Part shown: piece by piece, positions 1 to 7,072 of the stretch
Layout of the letters: each line of letters starts with the position of its first letter
Numbering within the stretch: the first letter of the stretch is position 1
NCBI GenBank assembly: GCA_947627785.1
Contig: CANQXC010000010.1
Coordinates: 1-16,191 of the forward strand
Source of the DNA: an uncultured Clostridia bacterium
Lineage (GTDB): Bacteria > Bacillota > Clostridia > TANB77 > CAG-508
Direction of reading: 5' to 3'
DNA: 16,191 nt
Program-made: the position numbers and the translations under genes
The notes under the pieces: model-generated
Seen by the model: only the letters and a program-made list of their open reading frames with translations
Databases searched by the model: none
What the model was told of the DNA's origin: nothing

Positions 1-1
1 A

Positions 2-800
2 AGTCCTCCTGAAAAATTATATGTATTAGGAAATGAAAAAATATTAAATACTGAAAGTTTATCAATAGTTGGTTCTAGATGTTGTACAAATTATGGTGCG
101 GAAAAGGCAAAGGAGTTTGCTTATAAGTTAGCAAGGAATGGAGTAACAGTAGTAAGTGGTATGGCAAAGGGAATAGATAGTAAAGCTCATATAGGTACTA
201 TAGAAGCAGGTGGAAAAACCGTAGCAGTATTGGGTTCAGGATTTAATCATATTTTTCCAGATAAAAAAGTTTTTTATAAAATATTAGAAAGTGGAGGAGC
301 AGTAATTACAGAATATGAAAAAGATGTAGAGGTTTTTTCACAAGGTTTTAGAGATAGAAATAGAATAGTTGCTCGGCTTATCACTAGGAGTTTTGATAAT
401 AGAGGCAAAACAGAGGAGTGGCACGGGAATTACAGCAAATTATGCCAAAAAACTTAAACGACCTATATTTTGTATACCACATAGAATGGAAGATAAGTCA
501 GGTGCAGGAACGAACAGATGGATAAAAAATGGAGCCATACTTGTAACAGAAGTAAATGATATTTTGAAATATTTTAAAGATATAAAAAAGTTAGATAGTA
601 TAAAGCCAAAAATAGAAATTCCAGAACAGTATAGAAAAGTGTATAATGTGATAGACGATATGGTAAATAGTGATGAAATTAGTAGGAAGACTAAAATAAA
701 TATAAGTGAAGTAAATGCAATATTAACAATGCTAGAACTAGAAGGCTTTATAGAAAGTGTACATGGTAGTTATTATAAAAAATATAATCTAGATTTTTAA
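2..800 (+). pseudogene. dprA: DNA-processing protein DprA, 5'-partial, interrupted by a single-base frameshift
   Basis: DprA loads RecA on incoming single-stranded DNA during transformation and supports recombination. Reading starts in frame from base 2, with the true start upstream of the window. Visible motifs are PPEKLYVLG, SIVGSR, YGAEKAK, VVSGMAKGID..AH, GGKTVAVLGSG and FRDRNRIVA, which form the Rossmann-like DprA core. The frame then shifts: GLSLGVLIIEA, SGTGITANYAKKL and a C-terminal winged-helix (about IPEQYRKVY to the end) continue in the next frame. Removing the C at 374 (GCT-C-GGC) restores the family pattern RNRIVA-GLS exactly, so one inserted base is the simplest explanation. As written, translation from upstream would stop at 457 and lose the second half of the fold and the winged helix. 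It may be a true loss, strain polymorphism or a sequencing error. The family call is secure; functionality is not. Confidence 0.9.
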
Positions 801-813
801 AATTTTAAGTGAT

Positions 814-842
814 ACTTTATAGACTAAAATAAAGTTTTAGTG
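814..842 (+). other. AU-only alternative hairpins between dprA and yraN
   Basis: ACTTTAT (814-820) pairs with ATAAAGT (829-835). An alternative pairing is ACTAAAA (823-829) with TTTTAGT (835-841). A T-rich stretch follows. Both stems lack GC pairs, so this is at best a weak terminator or processing site for the dprA transcript. Confidence 0.3.
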
Positions 843-892
843 TTATTTACAGTAAACAGTGCAAAATTTTATTGAAGAAGGTGTGAATAATA

Positions 893-1246
893 ATGTATAA
901 AAGGCATATACTAGGGCGAAGAGGTGAGGCAGTAGCTGTAAAATATTTAAGAAATAAAGGTTATAGCATATTAGAAAAGAATTTTATGTGTAGACAAGGA
1001 GAAATAGATATAATTGCAAAAGAAAAAGATTATATAGTATTTATTGAAATAAAATCAAGAACAAATATGAAATATGGTTTGCCTTCAGAAGCAGTAACAA
1101 AAGAAAAAATAAAACACATATTAAAAAGTGCAAATTATTATTTATACATTAATAATTTAGAAAATGTAAATGTTAGAGTAGATGTAATAGAAGAATATAT
1201 AGAAAAAAATAAGTATTACATAAATCACATAAAGCAAGTATTATAA
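893..1246 (+). CDS. yraN: YraN/UPF0102 family protein (nuclease-fold)
   Basis: 117 residues, the usual length for the UPF0102 family. The hallmark pattern is visible: GRRGEAVAVKYL near the N-terminus, then CRQGEIDIIAKEKDYIVFIEIKSR. The GEID acid and the E-x-K of EIKSR form the expected PD-(D/E)XK-type site of a Holliday-junction-resolvase-like fold. The biochemical role of the family is not firmly established; linkage to dprA, rnhB and topA is common in Firmicutes and suggests DNA maintenance. The ATG at 893 is preceded by AAGAAGGTG, a moderate ribosome binding site. It follows dprA by 92 nt in the same direction, and its stop codon directly abuts the promoter of the next gene. Confidence 0.9.
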   Translation: MYKRHILGRRGEAVAVKYLRNKGYSILEKNFMCRQGEIDIIAKEKDYIVFIEIKSRTNMKYGLPSEAVTKEKIKHILKSANYYLYINNLENVNVRVDVIEEYIEKNKYYINHIKQVL

Positions 1247-1275
1247 TTGACATTATTCGTGATTAGTGATAATAT
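1247..1275 (+). promoter_or_regulatory. SigA-type promoter for the SDR reductase gene
   Basis: TTGACA (1247-1252), a 17-nt spacer, then TAATAT (1270-1275). The -35 box begins at the base after the yraN stop codon. A start point near 1282 lies just before the ribosome binding site AAAAGGAGG, giving a short leader for the gene at 1301. Confidence 0.7.
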
Positions 1276-1300
1276 GCAAGAGTAAAAGGAGGAAAAAAAT

Positions 1301-2029
1301 ATGAAAAATGTTATAGTAACAGGTGGTTCAAGAGGAATTGGAAAATGTTTAGTAGAAAATTTAGCAAAAGAAGGATATAACGTAATTTTAAATTATAATA
1401 AATCTGAAAAATCAGCAAGAAAAATTCAAAATGAATTAAAAGAGAATGGTGTGTTTATAGAAATATTTAAAGCAGATGTTTCTAAAAAGGCAGAAGTAAA
1501 AAAATTAGTAGAATTTGCATTGAAAAAATGGGAAAGCATAGATGTACTTATTAATAATGCAGGAATTGCAAAATTACAGATGCTTCAAGATATAACAGAA
1601 GAAGATTGGAATGAAATAATAGATACAAATTTAAAGTCAACATTTTATATGAGTCAAGAGGTTGTGCCTAGTATGCTTCATAAAAAATCAGGATGTATTA
1701 TAAATATATCATCAATATGGGGGATGGTAGGAGCATCTTGTGAAGCTGTATATTCTATTTCAAAAGCAGGAATGGATGCATTAACCAAGTCTTTAGCAAA
1801 AGAATTAGGTCCTTCAAATATAAGGGTAAATTCAATTGCACCAGGAGTTATAGATACAGATATGAATAGTAATATAGATGAAAAAATAAAACAAGAAATT
1901 AAAAATGAGACGCCACTTGGAAAGATAGGAAGACCAATTGATATATATAAATGTGTAAAATGGTTAATAGAAGATGAATTTACTACAGGACAGGTTATCT
2001 CAGTAAATGGAGGATATGTTATTAATTAA
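1301..2029 (+). CDS. ymfI: SDR-family NAD(P)H reductase, YmfI-like (probable EF-P 5-aminopentanone reductase)
   Basis: 242 residues, a classical short-chain dehydrogenase. The cofactor motif TGGSRGIG is at 7-14, NNAG at 85-88, catalytic Asn110, Ser138, Tyr151 and Lys155 (YSISK), and the PG motif at 181-182. It would usually be called FabG (3-oxoacyl-ACP reductase). However, the stretch SSIWGMVGASCE (137-148) matches what I recall of Bacillus subtilis YmfI, which reduces the 5-aminopentanone group on the conserved lysine of elongation factor P. FabG proteins normally have a different sequence there. The gene stands alone, not in a fatty-acid synthesis cluster, which also argues against FabG. 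It has a strong AAAGGAGG ribosome binding site and its own promoter. The SDR call is certain; the YmfI subfamily is an inference from the motif. Confidence 0.85.
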   Translation: MKNVIVTGGSRGIGKCLVENLAKEGYNVILNYNKSEKSARKIQNELKENGVFIEIFKADVSKKAEVKKLVEFALKKWESIDVLINNAGIAKLQMLQDITEEDWNEIIDTNLKSTFYMSQEVVPSMLHKKSGCIINISSIWGMVGASCEAVYSISKAGMDALTKSLAKELGPSNIRVNSIAPGVIDTDMNSNIDEKIKQEIKNETPLGKIGRPIDIYKCVKWLIEDEFTTGQVISVNGGYVIN

Positions 2030-2111
2030 TATATAATTTTTTTATAAATTGTTTAACTGAAATGAAAAAATTTTATATAAAAATAGAAATTTCAAATTTT
2101 ATTACAAAACA

Positions 2112-2132
2112 AAAGCCCTTTAAGAGGGCTTT
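2112..2132. terminator. Bidirectional intrinsic terminator between convergent genes
   Basis: AAAGCCCT (2112-2119) pairs with AGGGCTTT (2125-2132) around a 5-nt loop. On the - strand the hairpin is followed by TTTTGTTTTG; on the + strand it is followed by a T-rich stretch. It serves the reductase (+, ends 2029) and the carbohydrate-binding protein (-, ends 2137). Confidence 0.85.
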
Positions 2133-2136
2133 AAAA

Positions 2137-2601
2137 TTATTTTTCTTCAATTTTCCTTTTATAATTTCCAGTAATAAGTTTTGGAAAATAACGTATTATT
2201 TTATATACAGCTATACGTATTTTCTTACTCCAAATATAAGTTTTTCTTAATCTATTAGGTCTATCAATGCCGTAAACATTATCTTTTACAATTAAATCAA
2301 GACATGGAGCTTCTAATTCAAATATATAATTTTCAGAATTATTATTATCCCATTCATTGTTTTCATTTTTAAAACAGAAATTTAATGTGTCACTTTCAAG
2401 AAGAAACAATTCTGTTTGGAAACCTAATTCAGTTTTTTCCATTTTTATTTCAGATAGATTATCCCAATTTTCACCGAATCCATAATGAATGTATACTTCC
2501 TCAGAATTTTCTTCAAAAAATTTTCCTGTATAAGAAATTTTTACTGTTGAATTTTGAACTAATTTATCTGTATTAAAAAATATGTTTTTTAATAATTCCA
2601 T
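2137..2601 (-). CDS. Standalone starch/glycogen-binding-module protein (CBM25/CBM53-like) with a basic tail
   Basis: 154 residues with no signal peptide, so probably cytoplasmic. Residues about 15-97 look like a CBM25/53-type beta-sandwich: KISYTGKFF, VYIHYGFGENWDN (Trp46), MEKTELGFQTELFL, then LNFCFKNENNEWDNN (84-87) and NY (91-92). This family binds alpha-glucans. No catalytic domain is present. The last about 40 residues are rich in Lys and Arg with aromatic residues (RLRKTYIWSKKIRIAV), a possible surface for membranes, nucleic acid or a partner. The start ATG (2599-2601) has a GAGG ribosome binding site 8 nt upstream and a good promoter. The role could be glycogen-granule binding or scaffolding, but no glycogen genes are in the window. 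The module is fairly sure; the function is unknown. Confidence 0.7.
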   Translation of the reverse strand: MELLKNIFFNTDKLVQNSTVKISYTGKFFEENSEEVYIHYGFGENWDNLSEIKMEKTELGFQTELFLLESDTLNFCFKNENNEWDNNNSENYIFELEAPCLDLIVKDNVYGIDRPNRLRKTYIWSKKIRIAVYKIIRYFPKLITGNYKRKIEEK

Positions 2602-2642
2602 CTTTCATACCTCTTTTTTAAAATTTATCTTTTGCTATCAAC

Positions 2643-2671
2643 ATTATATTATTAAAAAAAATATAATGCAA
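2643..2671 (-). promoter_or_regulatory. Promoter for the carbohydrate-binding-module gene
   Basis: Read on the - strand: TTGCAT (2671-2666), a 17-nt spacer, TATAAT (2648-2643). The start point would be about 35 nt upstream of the ATG at 2601. Confidence 0.65.
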
Positions 2672-2674
2672 GTG

Positions 2675-2708
2675 TTTTTTACAAAATTTTTAAAAAATTT
2701 GTAAAAAA
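2675..2708. repeat. AT-only palindrome 3' of the XRE-S24 gene
   Basis: TTTTTTACAAA (2675-2685) and TTTGTAAAAAA (2698-2708) are perfect inverted repeats. One A-A mismatch and a T5/A5 core lie between them. It sits just upstream of the -35 box of the next - strand gene and just downstream of the XRE-S24 stop. It could act as an upstream promoter element or a weak transcript end. Confidence 0.4.
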
Positions 2709-2723
2709 TACAGAAAAAACAAA

Positions 2724-3291
2724 TTATGTTAACACCTTACCAATAATGTAAAATTCGTCAGAGTCAGTAATAACAATGTCTTTAAAGGATTTATTATCGG
2801 CCTTTAACGTAAATTTTCCTTTTTTCAAGAAAAATTTTCTAATTACTATTTCATTATTTATGCTAAAAAGTCCAATATCTTTATTATTTAAAGGAGAATT
2901 AAGTTCTATAAATATGTATTGATCTTTTTCAAAAGTATTATCCATAGAATTGTCGGGAACTTTTATTGCAAGTGATGCAGAGGGCGTAGAAGAAGGACAA
3001 TCAATAAAGGAATTAATATTATCAATAGCTAAAACCTTATTATAAGCAATGTGATTTACTATTCCATATTTTTCTTGTTCTTCATTTAATTCTTTATCAT
3101 AAGTATACATTAGTTGTTGAAATGGAACATCCAATGCTTTGCAAATATTTCTCAATGCTTTGTGGCTTGGATTTCTTTCACCTTTTTCAATGTGTGTTAA
3201 ATGCCCGGATGTTAATACCAGTGAGTTCAGCAAGTTCAGTTTTAGTCATATTCTTTTCATTTCTAATTTTTGCAATCATATCTCCTATCAT
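2724..3291 (-). pseudogene. XRE-family HTH / S24 (LexA-CI-like) repressor, frameshifted
   Basis: The likely start is ATG at 3291-3289 with GAGG 8 nt upstream. Reading gives MIGDMIAKIRNEKNMTKTEL then AELTGIN and runs into a stop; the HTH continues one frame over as SGHLTHIEKGERNPS. Dropping the base at 3210 (AAC-A-TCC on the - strand) joins them into a perfect-length HTH (TGIN-SGHLTHIE) and a 188-residue protein. The C-terminal part (about 105-188) is an S24 peptidase-like fold with VPDNSM, where Ser115 sits in the nucleophile position. The usual lysine position reads as Arg151 (IVIRKF), though the neighbouring Lys152 could be used. No Ala-Gly or Cys-Gly cleavage dipeptide is visible, so even an intact protein may not self-cleave. 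It is divergent from a small XRE gene and shares its control region. Confidence 0.8.
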
Positions 3292-3325
3292 ATTAAAAAC
3301 CTCATTTCTAAAATAATCTTTTTCT

Positions 3326-3354
3326 ATTATACTAAACAAAATGAAAATTGTCTA
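3326..3354 (-). promoter_or_regulatory. Promoter for the XRE-S24 regulator
   Basis: On the - strand: TAGACA (3354-3349), a 17-nt spacer, TATAAT (3331-3326). The -35 box lies inside the putative operator half-site TTGTCTAG (+ strand 3348-3355). Confidence 0.65.
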
Positions 3355-3451
3355 GTAGTAAATAAAAAAAATATCGAATTTTATAAAAAAATATCATAAA
3401 AGTATTGACTTGTCAAATTGATTTATGATATTATAATTGTTAATTAGACAA
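3348..3451. promoter_or_regulatory. Putative shared operator sites between divergent XRE genes
   Basis: Three related elements are visible: TTGTCTAG (3348-3355), the perfect palindrome TTGAC-TT-GTCAA (3405-3416), and TTAGACAA (3444-3451). The first and third are inverted copies of a nTAGACAA motif. The first overlaps the -35 box of the - strand gene, the second overlaps the -35 box of the + strand gene, and the third lies at its probable start point. This arrangement is expected for autoregulated XRE repressors, but binding is an inference. Confidence 0.45.
3410..3437 (+). promoter_or_regulatory. Promoter for the small XRE regulator
   Basis: TTGTCA (3410-3415), a 16-nt spacer, TATAAT (3432-3437). 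A TTGACT at 3405 is too far from this -10 box (21 nt), so TTGTCA is preferred. A leader of about 75 nt precedes the ATG at 3521. Confidence 0.6.
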
Positions 3452-3520
3452 GAAGAGGGAAAATTAAAAAATTGGCAATTTATTAAAAATTCCCTAAATT
3501 AATGCTAGAAAGGAAAGGTA

Positions 3521-3724
3521 ATGAATATGTATTATAATAAATTAAAAATTATAAGAAAAGAGAAAGGGATGACTTTAGAGGAACTATCAGAACAATGCAA
3601 TGTATCTGCTGGTTATTTATGCCATTTAGAAAATGGGTCTAGAGCAAATCCATCTATTGAGGTCATGGAAAGAATTGCTAAAGCATTGAATAAAACAATA
3701 TTTGAAATATTTTTTAATCAATAA
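3521..3724 (+). CDS. Small XRE-family helix-turn-helix transcriptional regulator
   Basis: 67 residues, almost entirely a single XRE DNA-binding domain: KLKIIRKEKGMTLEELSEQC, then NVSAGYLCHLENGSRANPS as the turn and recognition helix, and IEVMERIAKALNKTIFEIF at the end. No effector or dimerisation domain is added, as in Cro- or SinR-like proteins. A ribosome binding site AAGGAAAGG precedes two possible starts, ATG at 3521 and ATG at 3527; spacing suits either. It is divergent from the frameshifted XRE-S24 gene, and both promoters carry shared operator-like motifs, so mutual repression is likely. No phage genes are adjacent. The target genes are unknown; the downstream vanW-like gene 124 nt away is a candidate. 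Confidence 0.85.
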   Translation: MNMYYNKLKIIRKEKGMTLEELSEQCNVSAGYLCHLENGSRANPSIEVMERIAKALNKTIFEIFFNQ

Positions 3725-3776
3725 ATTTAATAGAAAAGAATATAATATAATACTTACTAAATTTCTGTAATTTGTA

Positions 3777-3805
3777 TTGTAAAAATCGACATTTTATGAT
3801 AATAT
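3777..3805 (+). promoter_or_regulatory. Possible promoter for the vanW-like gene
   Basis: TTGTAA (3777-3782), a 17-nt spacer, TAATAT (3800-3805). The match is moderate in a very AT-rich stretch, and no terminator separates this gene from the XRE gene upstream. Confidence 0.35.
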
Positions 3806-3847
3806 TAAACAAGGAAGTATTAAAAAAAAATAAGGAGTGCGTAAGAT

Positions 3848-5893
3848 ATGAGTGAGGATAATAAAGATATAGAAACAGGAGTTTTAGAGAGTAATATAAT
3901 GAAAAAACAAAGTAAAAAATCCGCTCAGAAAGAAGCAACAACTAATATAGATAATGATATAGTACAAAATGGAGAAATAGAAAAAATTAGCAGTGGGAAG
4001 ATAGTAGCTGTAATGGATAAGCAAGAAACACAGGAGGCAGCAAAAAAGGAAACAAACAAAATTGAAGAACAAGCAATAATAAAAGAAAAAAAACAAGAAA
4101 GTAAAAAAAAAAAAAAAAGCCAATATAAATTAGTAGAAAAAAAATCCAAAAAAAATAATAAAAAGAACCATATGTTTATAATTTTAATAGTATTAGTAGT
4201 ATTATTATTTATAATTTTGGCAATGTTTTCAACAGTATTTGCATTAATAAATTCTAATAATAATAAGATATTAAGTGGAATATTTATAAATGATACATTG
4301 GTAGAAGGCTTAACAGAGAAAGAAGCAATAGATGCACTTAATGAAAAATTTGAAAAAGAGAAGAAAAAAGAGCTTAAATTAAAAATAAATGGAGAAACAT
4401 ATTCAATAACACCAGAACAAATTGAGGTCCAATATAATGTAGAAAAAGCAGTACAGGAAGCATATGATATTGGTAGAGACGGTAATATATTACAGAATAA
4501 CTTTGAGATAATAAAAACAATTTTAGAAGAAAGCAAGGTAGATATAGAACTAACATATAATGAACAATTATTAAATAATATTTTAAATGAATTCAATGCA
4601 ATAATTCCAAATGCTATGATAGATAATAATTATTATGTTGATGAAAATAAATTAATAATAGATAGAGGCATATCAGGAGTAGTAATAAATCTAGAGAGTG
4701 CAAAAAATATAATAATAGATGCTATAAAAGAAGGAAAAAGGGATGAAATAGAAATAGATACTATATATAAGGAATGTCCAGAGATAGATATTGAAAAAAT
4801 ACATTCAGAGGTAAAAACTGAACCACAAAATGCTACATATATAAAGGAGCCATTTGAAATAATAGCACATAAAAATGGTCTGGATTTCGATGTAGAAGAA
4901 GCAAAAAAAGTATTAAGTGAAGAAAAAGATGAATACGTTATAGGTTTAACAGTCATAGAACCAGAGATACTTACAAATGAATTAGGAGAAGAAGCATTTC
5001 CAGATTTATTAGGGTCATATACAACTAAATATGATGAAACAAATGTATCTAGATCAAAAAATGTAAAAATAGCAATATCAAAATTAAATGGTGTAGTAGT
5101 AATGCCTGGAGAAATATTTTCATATAATGGTACATTAGGTAAAAGAACAGTTGAAGAGGGATATGAATATGCAAGTGGATTTGCAGGAGGCAAAGTAGTT
5201 CCAATGCTTGGAGGAGGAATATGCCAAGTATCTTCGACATTATATACTGCAGTATTATATGCAAATTTACATATTGTTGAAAGATATAATCATATGTTTC
5301 AAGTAACATACTCTGGACCAGGAAAAGATGCAACAGTTTCATATGGCACATTAGACTTTAAATTTGAAAATACAAGAGATTATCCAATAATGATAAAGGC
5401 TAAGGCAGGTGGAGGATTAGCTGAAATAAAAATTTATGGTATAAAGGAGCCTGTTGAATATGAAGTTGAGATATTAACAAATGTATTAAGTTATACTCCA
5501 TATAAAGTAATATATGAAAATGATAGTAGCTTAGCGGCAGGAAGAGAAATAGTTTCACAATATGGATTACAGGGCTGTAATAGTGTAACATATAGGATAC
5601 TTAAATTAAATGGTCAAGAGGTATCAAGAGAGCTTCTATCAGAAGATTCATATGATCCATTAAATAAAGTAATTAGAAGGGGTGTTGCAGCTACAAAACA
5701 GCCATCAACAAGTAATAATTCTACTGGTCAAGTACAAACGGTGCAGCCACAGCAGCAAGAGACAACATCTAATCCAACAACATCAGGAACTGAACAAGTA
5801 CCAGCAGATTCATCAACATCAACACCTGAGCCAACGCCATCAACAGCAGAAATACCAGAAGAACCAGAAATTCCAGAAGAACCGGGAACATAA
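3848..5893 (+). CDS. Membrane-anchored VanW family protein with peptidoglycan-binding-like and G5 domains
   Basis: 681 residues. The first about 108 are a Lys/Glu-rich cytoplasmic segment, then one transmembrane helix (about 109-133, IILIVLVVLLFIILAMF) places the rest outside. Residues about 140-335 resemble the paired PG_binding_4 (YkuD-associated) modules. The VanW domain spans about 388-520, with LLGSYTTKYD, MPGEIFSYN and the signature GGGICQVSSTLY (455-466), then NHMFQVTYSGPGKDATV. A G5-like segment follows (about 545-612), then a Thr/Gln/Pro-rich tail ending in PEEPEIPEEPGT. There is no LPXTG motif. VanW proteins are linked to the cell wall and some vancomycin-resistance clusters, but their reaction is unknown; vanHAX-type genes are absent here. 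A run of 16 A (4103-4118) encodes five lysines just before the membrane helix. The start ATG has TAAGGAG upstream. Confidence 0.9.
   Translation: MSEDNKDIETGVLESNIMKKQSKKSAQKEATTNIDNDIVQNGEIEKISSGKIVAVMDKQETQEAAKKETNKIEEQAIIKEKKQESKKKKKSQYKLVEKKSKKNNKKNHMFIILIVLVVLLFIILAMFSTVFALINSNNNKILSGIFINDTLVEGLTEKEAIDALNEKFEKEKKKELKLKINGETYSITPEQIEVQYNVEKAVQEAYDIGRDGNILQNNFEIIKTILEESKVDIELTYNEQLLNNILNEFNAIIPNAMIDNNYYVDENKLIIDRGISGVVINLESAKNIIIDAIKEGKRDEIEIDTIYKECPEIDIEKIHSEVKTEPQNATYIKEPFEIIAHKNGLDFDVEEAKKVLSEEKDEYVIGLTVIEPEILTNELGEEAFPDLLGSYTTKYDETNVSRSKNVKIAISKLNGVVVMPGEIFSYNGTLGKRTVEEGYEYASGFAGGKVVPMLGGGICQVSSTLYTAVLYANLHIVERYNHMFQVTYSGPGKDATVSYGTLDFKFENTRDYPIMIKAKAGGGLAEIKIYGIKEPVEYEVEILTNVLSYTPYKVIYENDSSLAAGREIVSQYGLQGCNSVTYRILKLNGQEVSRELLSEDSYDPLNKVIRRGVAATKQPSTSNNSTGQVQTVQPQQQETTSNPTTSGTEQVPADSSTSTPEPTPSTAEIPEEPEIPEEPGT
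4103..4118 (+). repeat. 16-base poly-A tract within the vanW-like gene
   Basis: Sixteen consecutive A encode Lys86-Lys90 and the first base of Ser91. Tracts this long are prone to replication and transcriptional slippage. Loss or gain of a base here would truncate the protein before its membrane helix. Confidence 0.9.
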
Positions 5894-5918
5894 AAATATA
5901 TAGAAGGGAAAAGAATAA

Positions 5919-7043
5919 ATGGAAGCAATAACATATGAGCTTAAACATATATGTAAGCAAACAGGTGCAAGAAGAGGAGTTATTCATACTCCACATGGAG
6001 ATATTGAAACGCCAGTATTTATGCCTGTTGGAACACAAGCAACAGTAAAATCTATGACACCAGAAGAATTAAAAGAAGAGGTAAAAGCACACATAATTTT
6101 ATCGAATACATATCACTTGTATTTAAGACCAGGAAATAAGTTAGTTAAAGAAGCAGGTGGCTTGCATAAATTTATGAACTGGGACAGGGCAATACTTACA
6201 GATAGCGGAGGCTTTCAAGTATTTAGTTTAGGAAATTTGAGAACAATAACTGAAGAAGGAGTAGAATTTAAATCTTATTTAGATGGAAGCAAACATTTTT
6301 TATCTCCAGAAAAAGTAATGGAAATAGAAAACGATTTAGGTTCAGATATTATGATGGCCTTTGATGAATGTGTACAATATCCTGCAGAATATGAATATGT
6401 AAAACAATCAATGGAGAGAACTACTAGATGGGCAGAAAGATGCAAAATGGCACATAAAAACACGGACAAGCAAGGTTTATTTGGAATAGTACAAGGAGGA
6501 ACTTATAAAGATTTAAGAGAAAAGTCAGCTAAGGATTTAGTAGCAATGGATTTTCCAGGTTATGCAGTAGGAGGATTAAGTGTAGGTGAGCCAAAAGAAT
6601 TAATGTGTGATGTTTTACAGTTCACGACAAAAATTTTACCAGAAGACAAACCTAGATACCTTATGGGGGTTGGAACACCAGATTATTTAATTGAAGCTGT
6701 TCTAAGAGGAATAGATATGTGTGATTGTGTATTACCAACAAGAATAGCAAGAAATGGAACAGCATTAACATCACATGGAAAAGTGGTAGTTAGAAATGCT
6801 ACATATGAAAGAGATTGGAGAAAGTTAGATGAAGAATGTGATTGTTATACATGTAAAAATTATACAAGAGCATATATAAGACACCTAGTAAAAACAAATG
6901 AAATATTGGGTATTAGGTTACTTTCTATTCATAATTTGAGATTTTTAACTAGATTGATGGAAAGAGTAAGAACAGAAATTGAAAGAGATAATTTATTAAA
7001 CTTTAAAAATGAATTTTATAAAAAATATGGATACGAAAGTTAA
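5919..7043 (+). CDS. tgt: Queuine tRNA-ribosyltransferase (tRNA-guanine transglycosylase)
   Basis: 374 residues, full length for bacterial Tgt. The enzyme swaps guanine-34 of tRNAs with GUN anticodons for preQ1, an early step of queuosine formation in the cytoplasm. Visible signatures are SNTYHLYLRPG, DSGGFQVFSL (Asp95, base recognition and proton transfer), GIVQGG, AVGGLSVGE, and DCVLPTR (Asp269, nucleophile). The zinc site is Cys307, Cys309, Cys312 (CDCYTC) with His338. It starts 25 nt after the vanW-like gene and ends 29 nt before the next gene, so the three are likely co-transcribed. The usual partners queA and yajC are not adjacent. The ribosome binding site is weak (AAGGGAAAAG). Confidence 0.97.
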   Translation: MEAITYELKHICKQTGARRGVIHTPHGDIETPVFMPVGTQATVKSMTPEELKEEVKAHIILSNTYHLYLRPGNKLVKEAGGLHKFMNWDRAILTDSGGFQVFSLGNLRTITEEGVEFKSYLDGSKHFLSPEKVMEIENDLGSDIMMAFDECVQYPAEYEYVKQSMERTTRWAERCKMAHKNTDKQGLFGIVQGGTYKDLREKSAKDLVAMDFPGYAVGGLSVGEPKELMCDVLQFTTKILPEDKPRYLMGVGTPDYLIEAVLRGIDMCDCVLPTRIARNGTALTSHGKVVVRNATYERDWRKLDEECDCYTCKNYTRAYIRHLVKTNEILGIRLLSIHNLRFLTRLMERVRTEIERDNLLNFKNEFYKKYGYES

Positions 7044-7072
7044 CAATATACAAATGAAGGGAAGGGTAATAT

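Noticed and set aside
365..380. Programmed +1 frameshift in dprA at the rare CGG codon
   Set aside because: The P-site codon GCT does not re-pair well on CTC after slipping, and no stimulatory element is visible; a simple insertion fits better.
2062..2250. Small + strand open frame after the reductase gene
   Set aside because: It runs through the terminator hairpin and antisense to the carbohydrate-binding gene, with no ribosome binding site.
3925..4596. Long open frame on the - strand inside the vanW-like gene
   Set aside because: It is the antisense of A-rich lysine codons, giving a Phe/Ser/Ile-rich sequence with no family resemblance, and the + strand gene is secure.
3848..5893. Glycopeptide-resistance cassette, because of the VanW domain
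   Set aside because: No ligase, dehydrogenase, dipeptidase or VanRS genes are present; VanW domains are common in ordinary clostridial envelope proteins.
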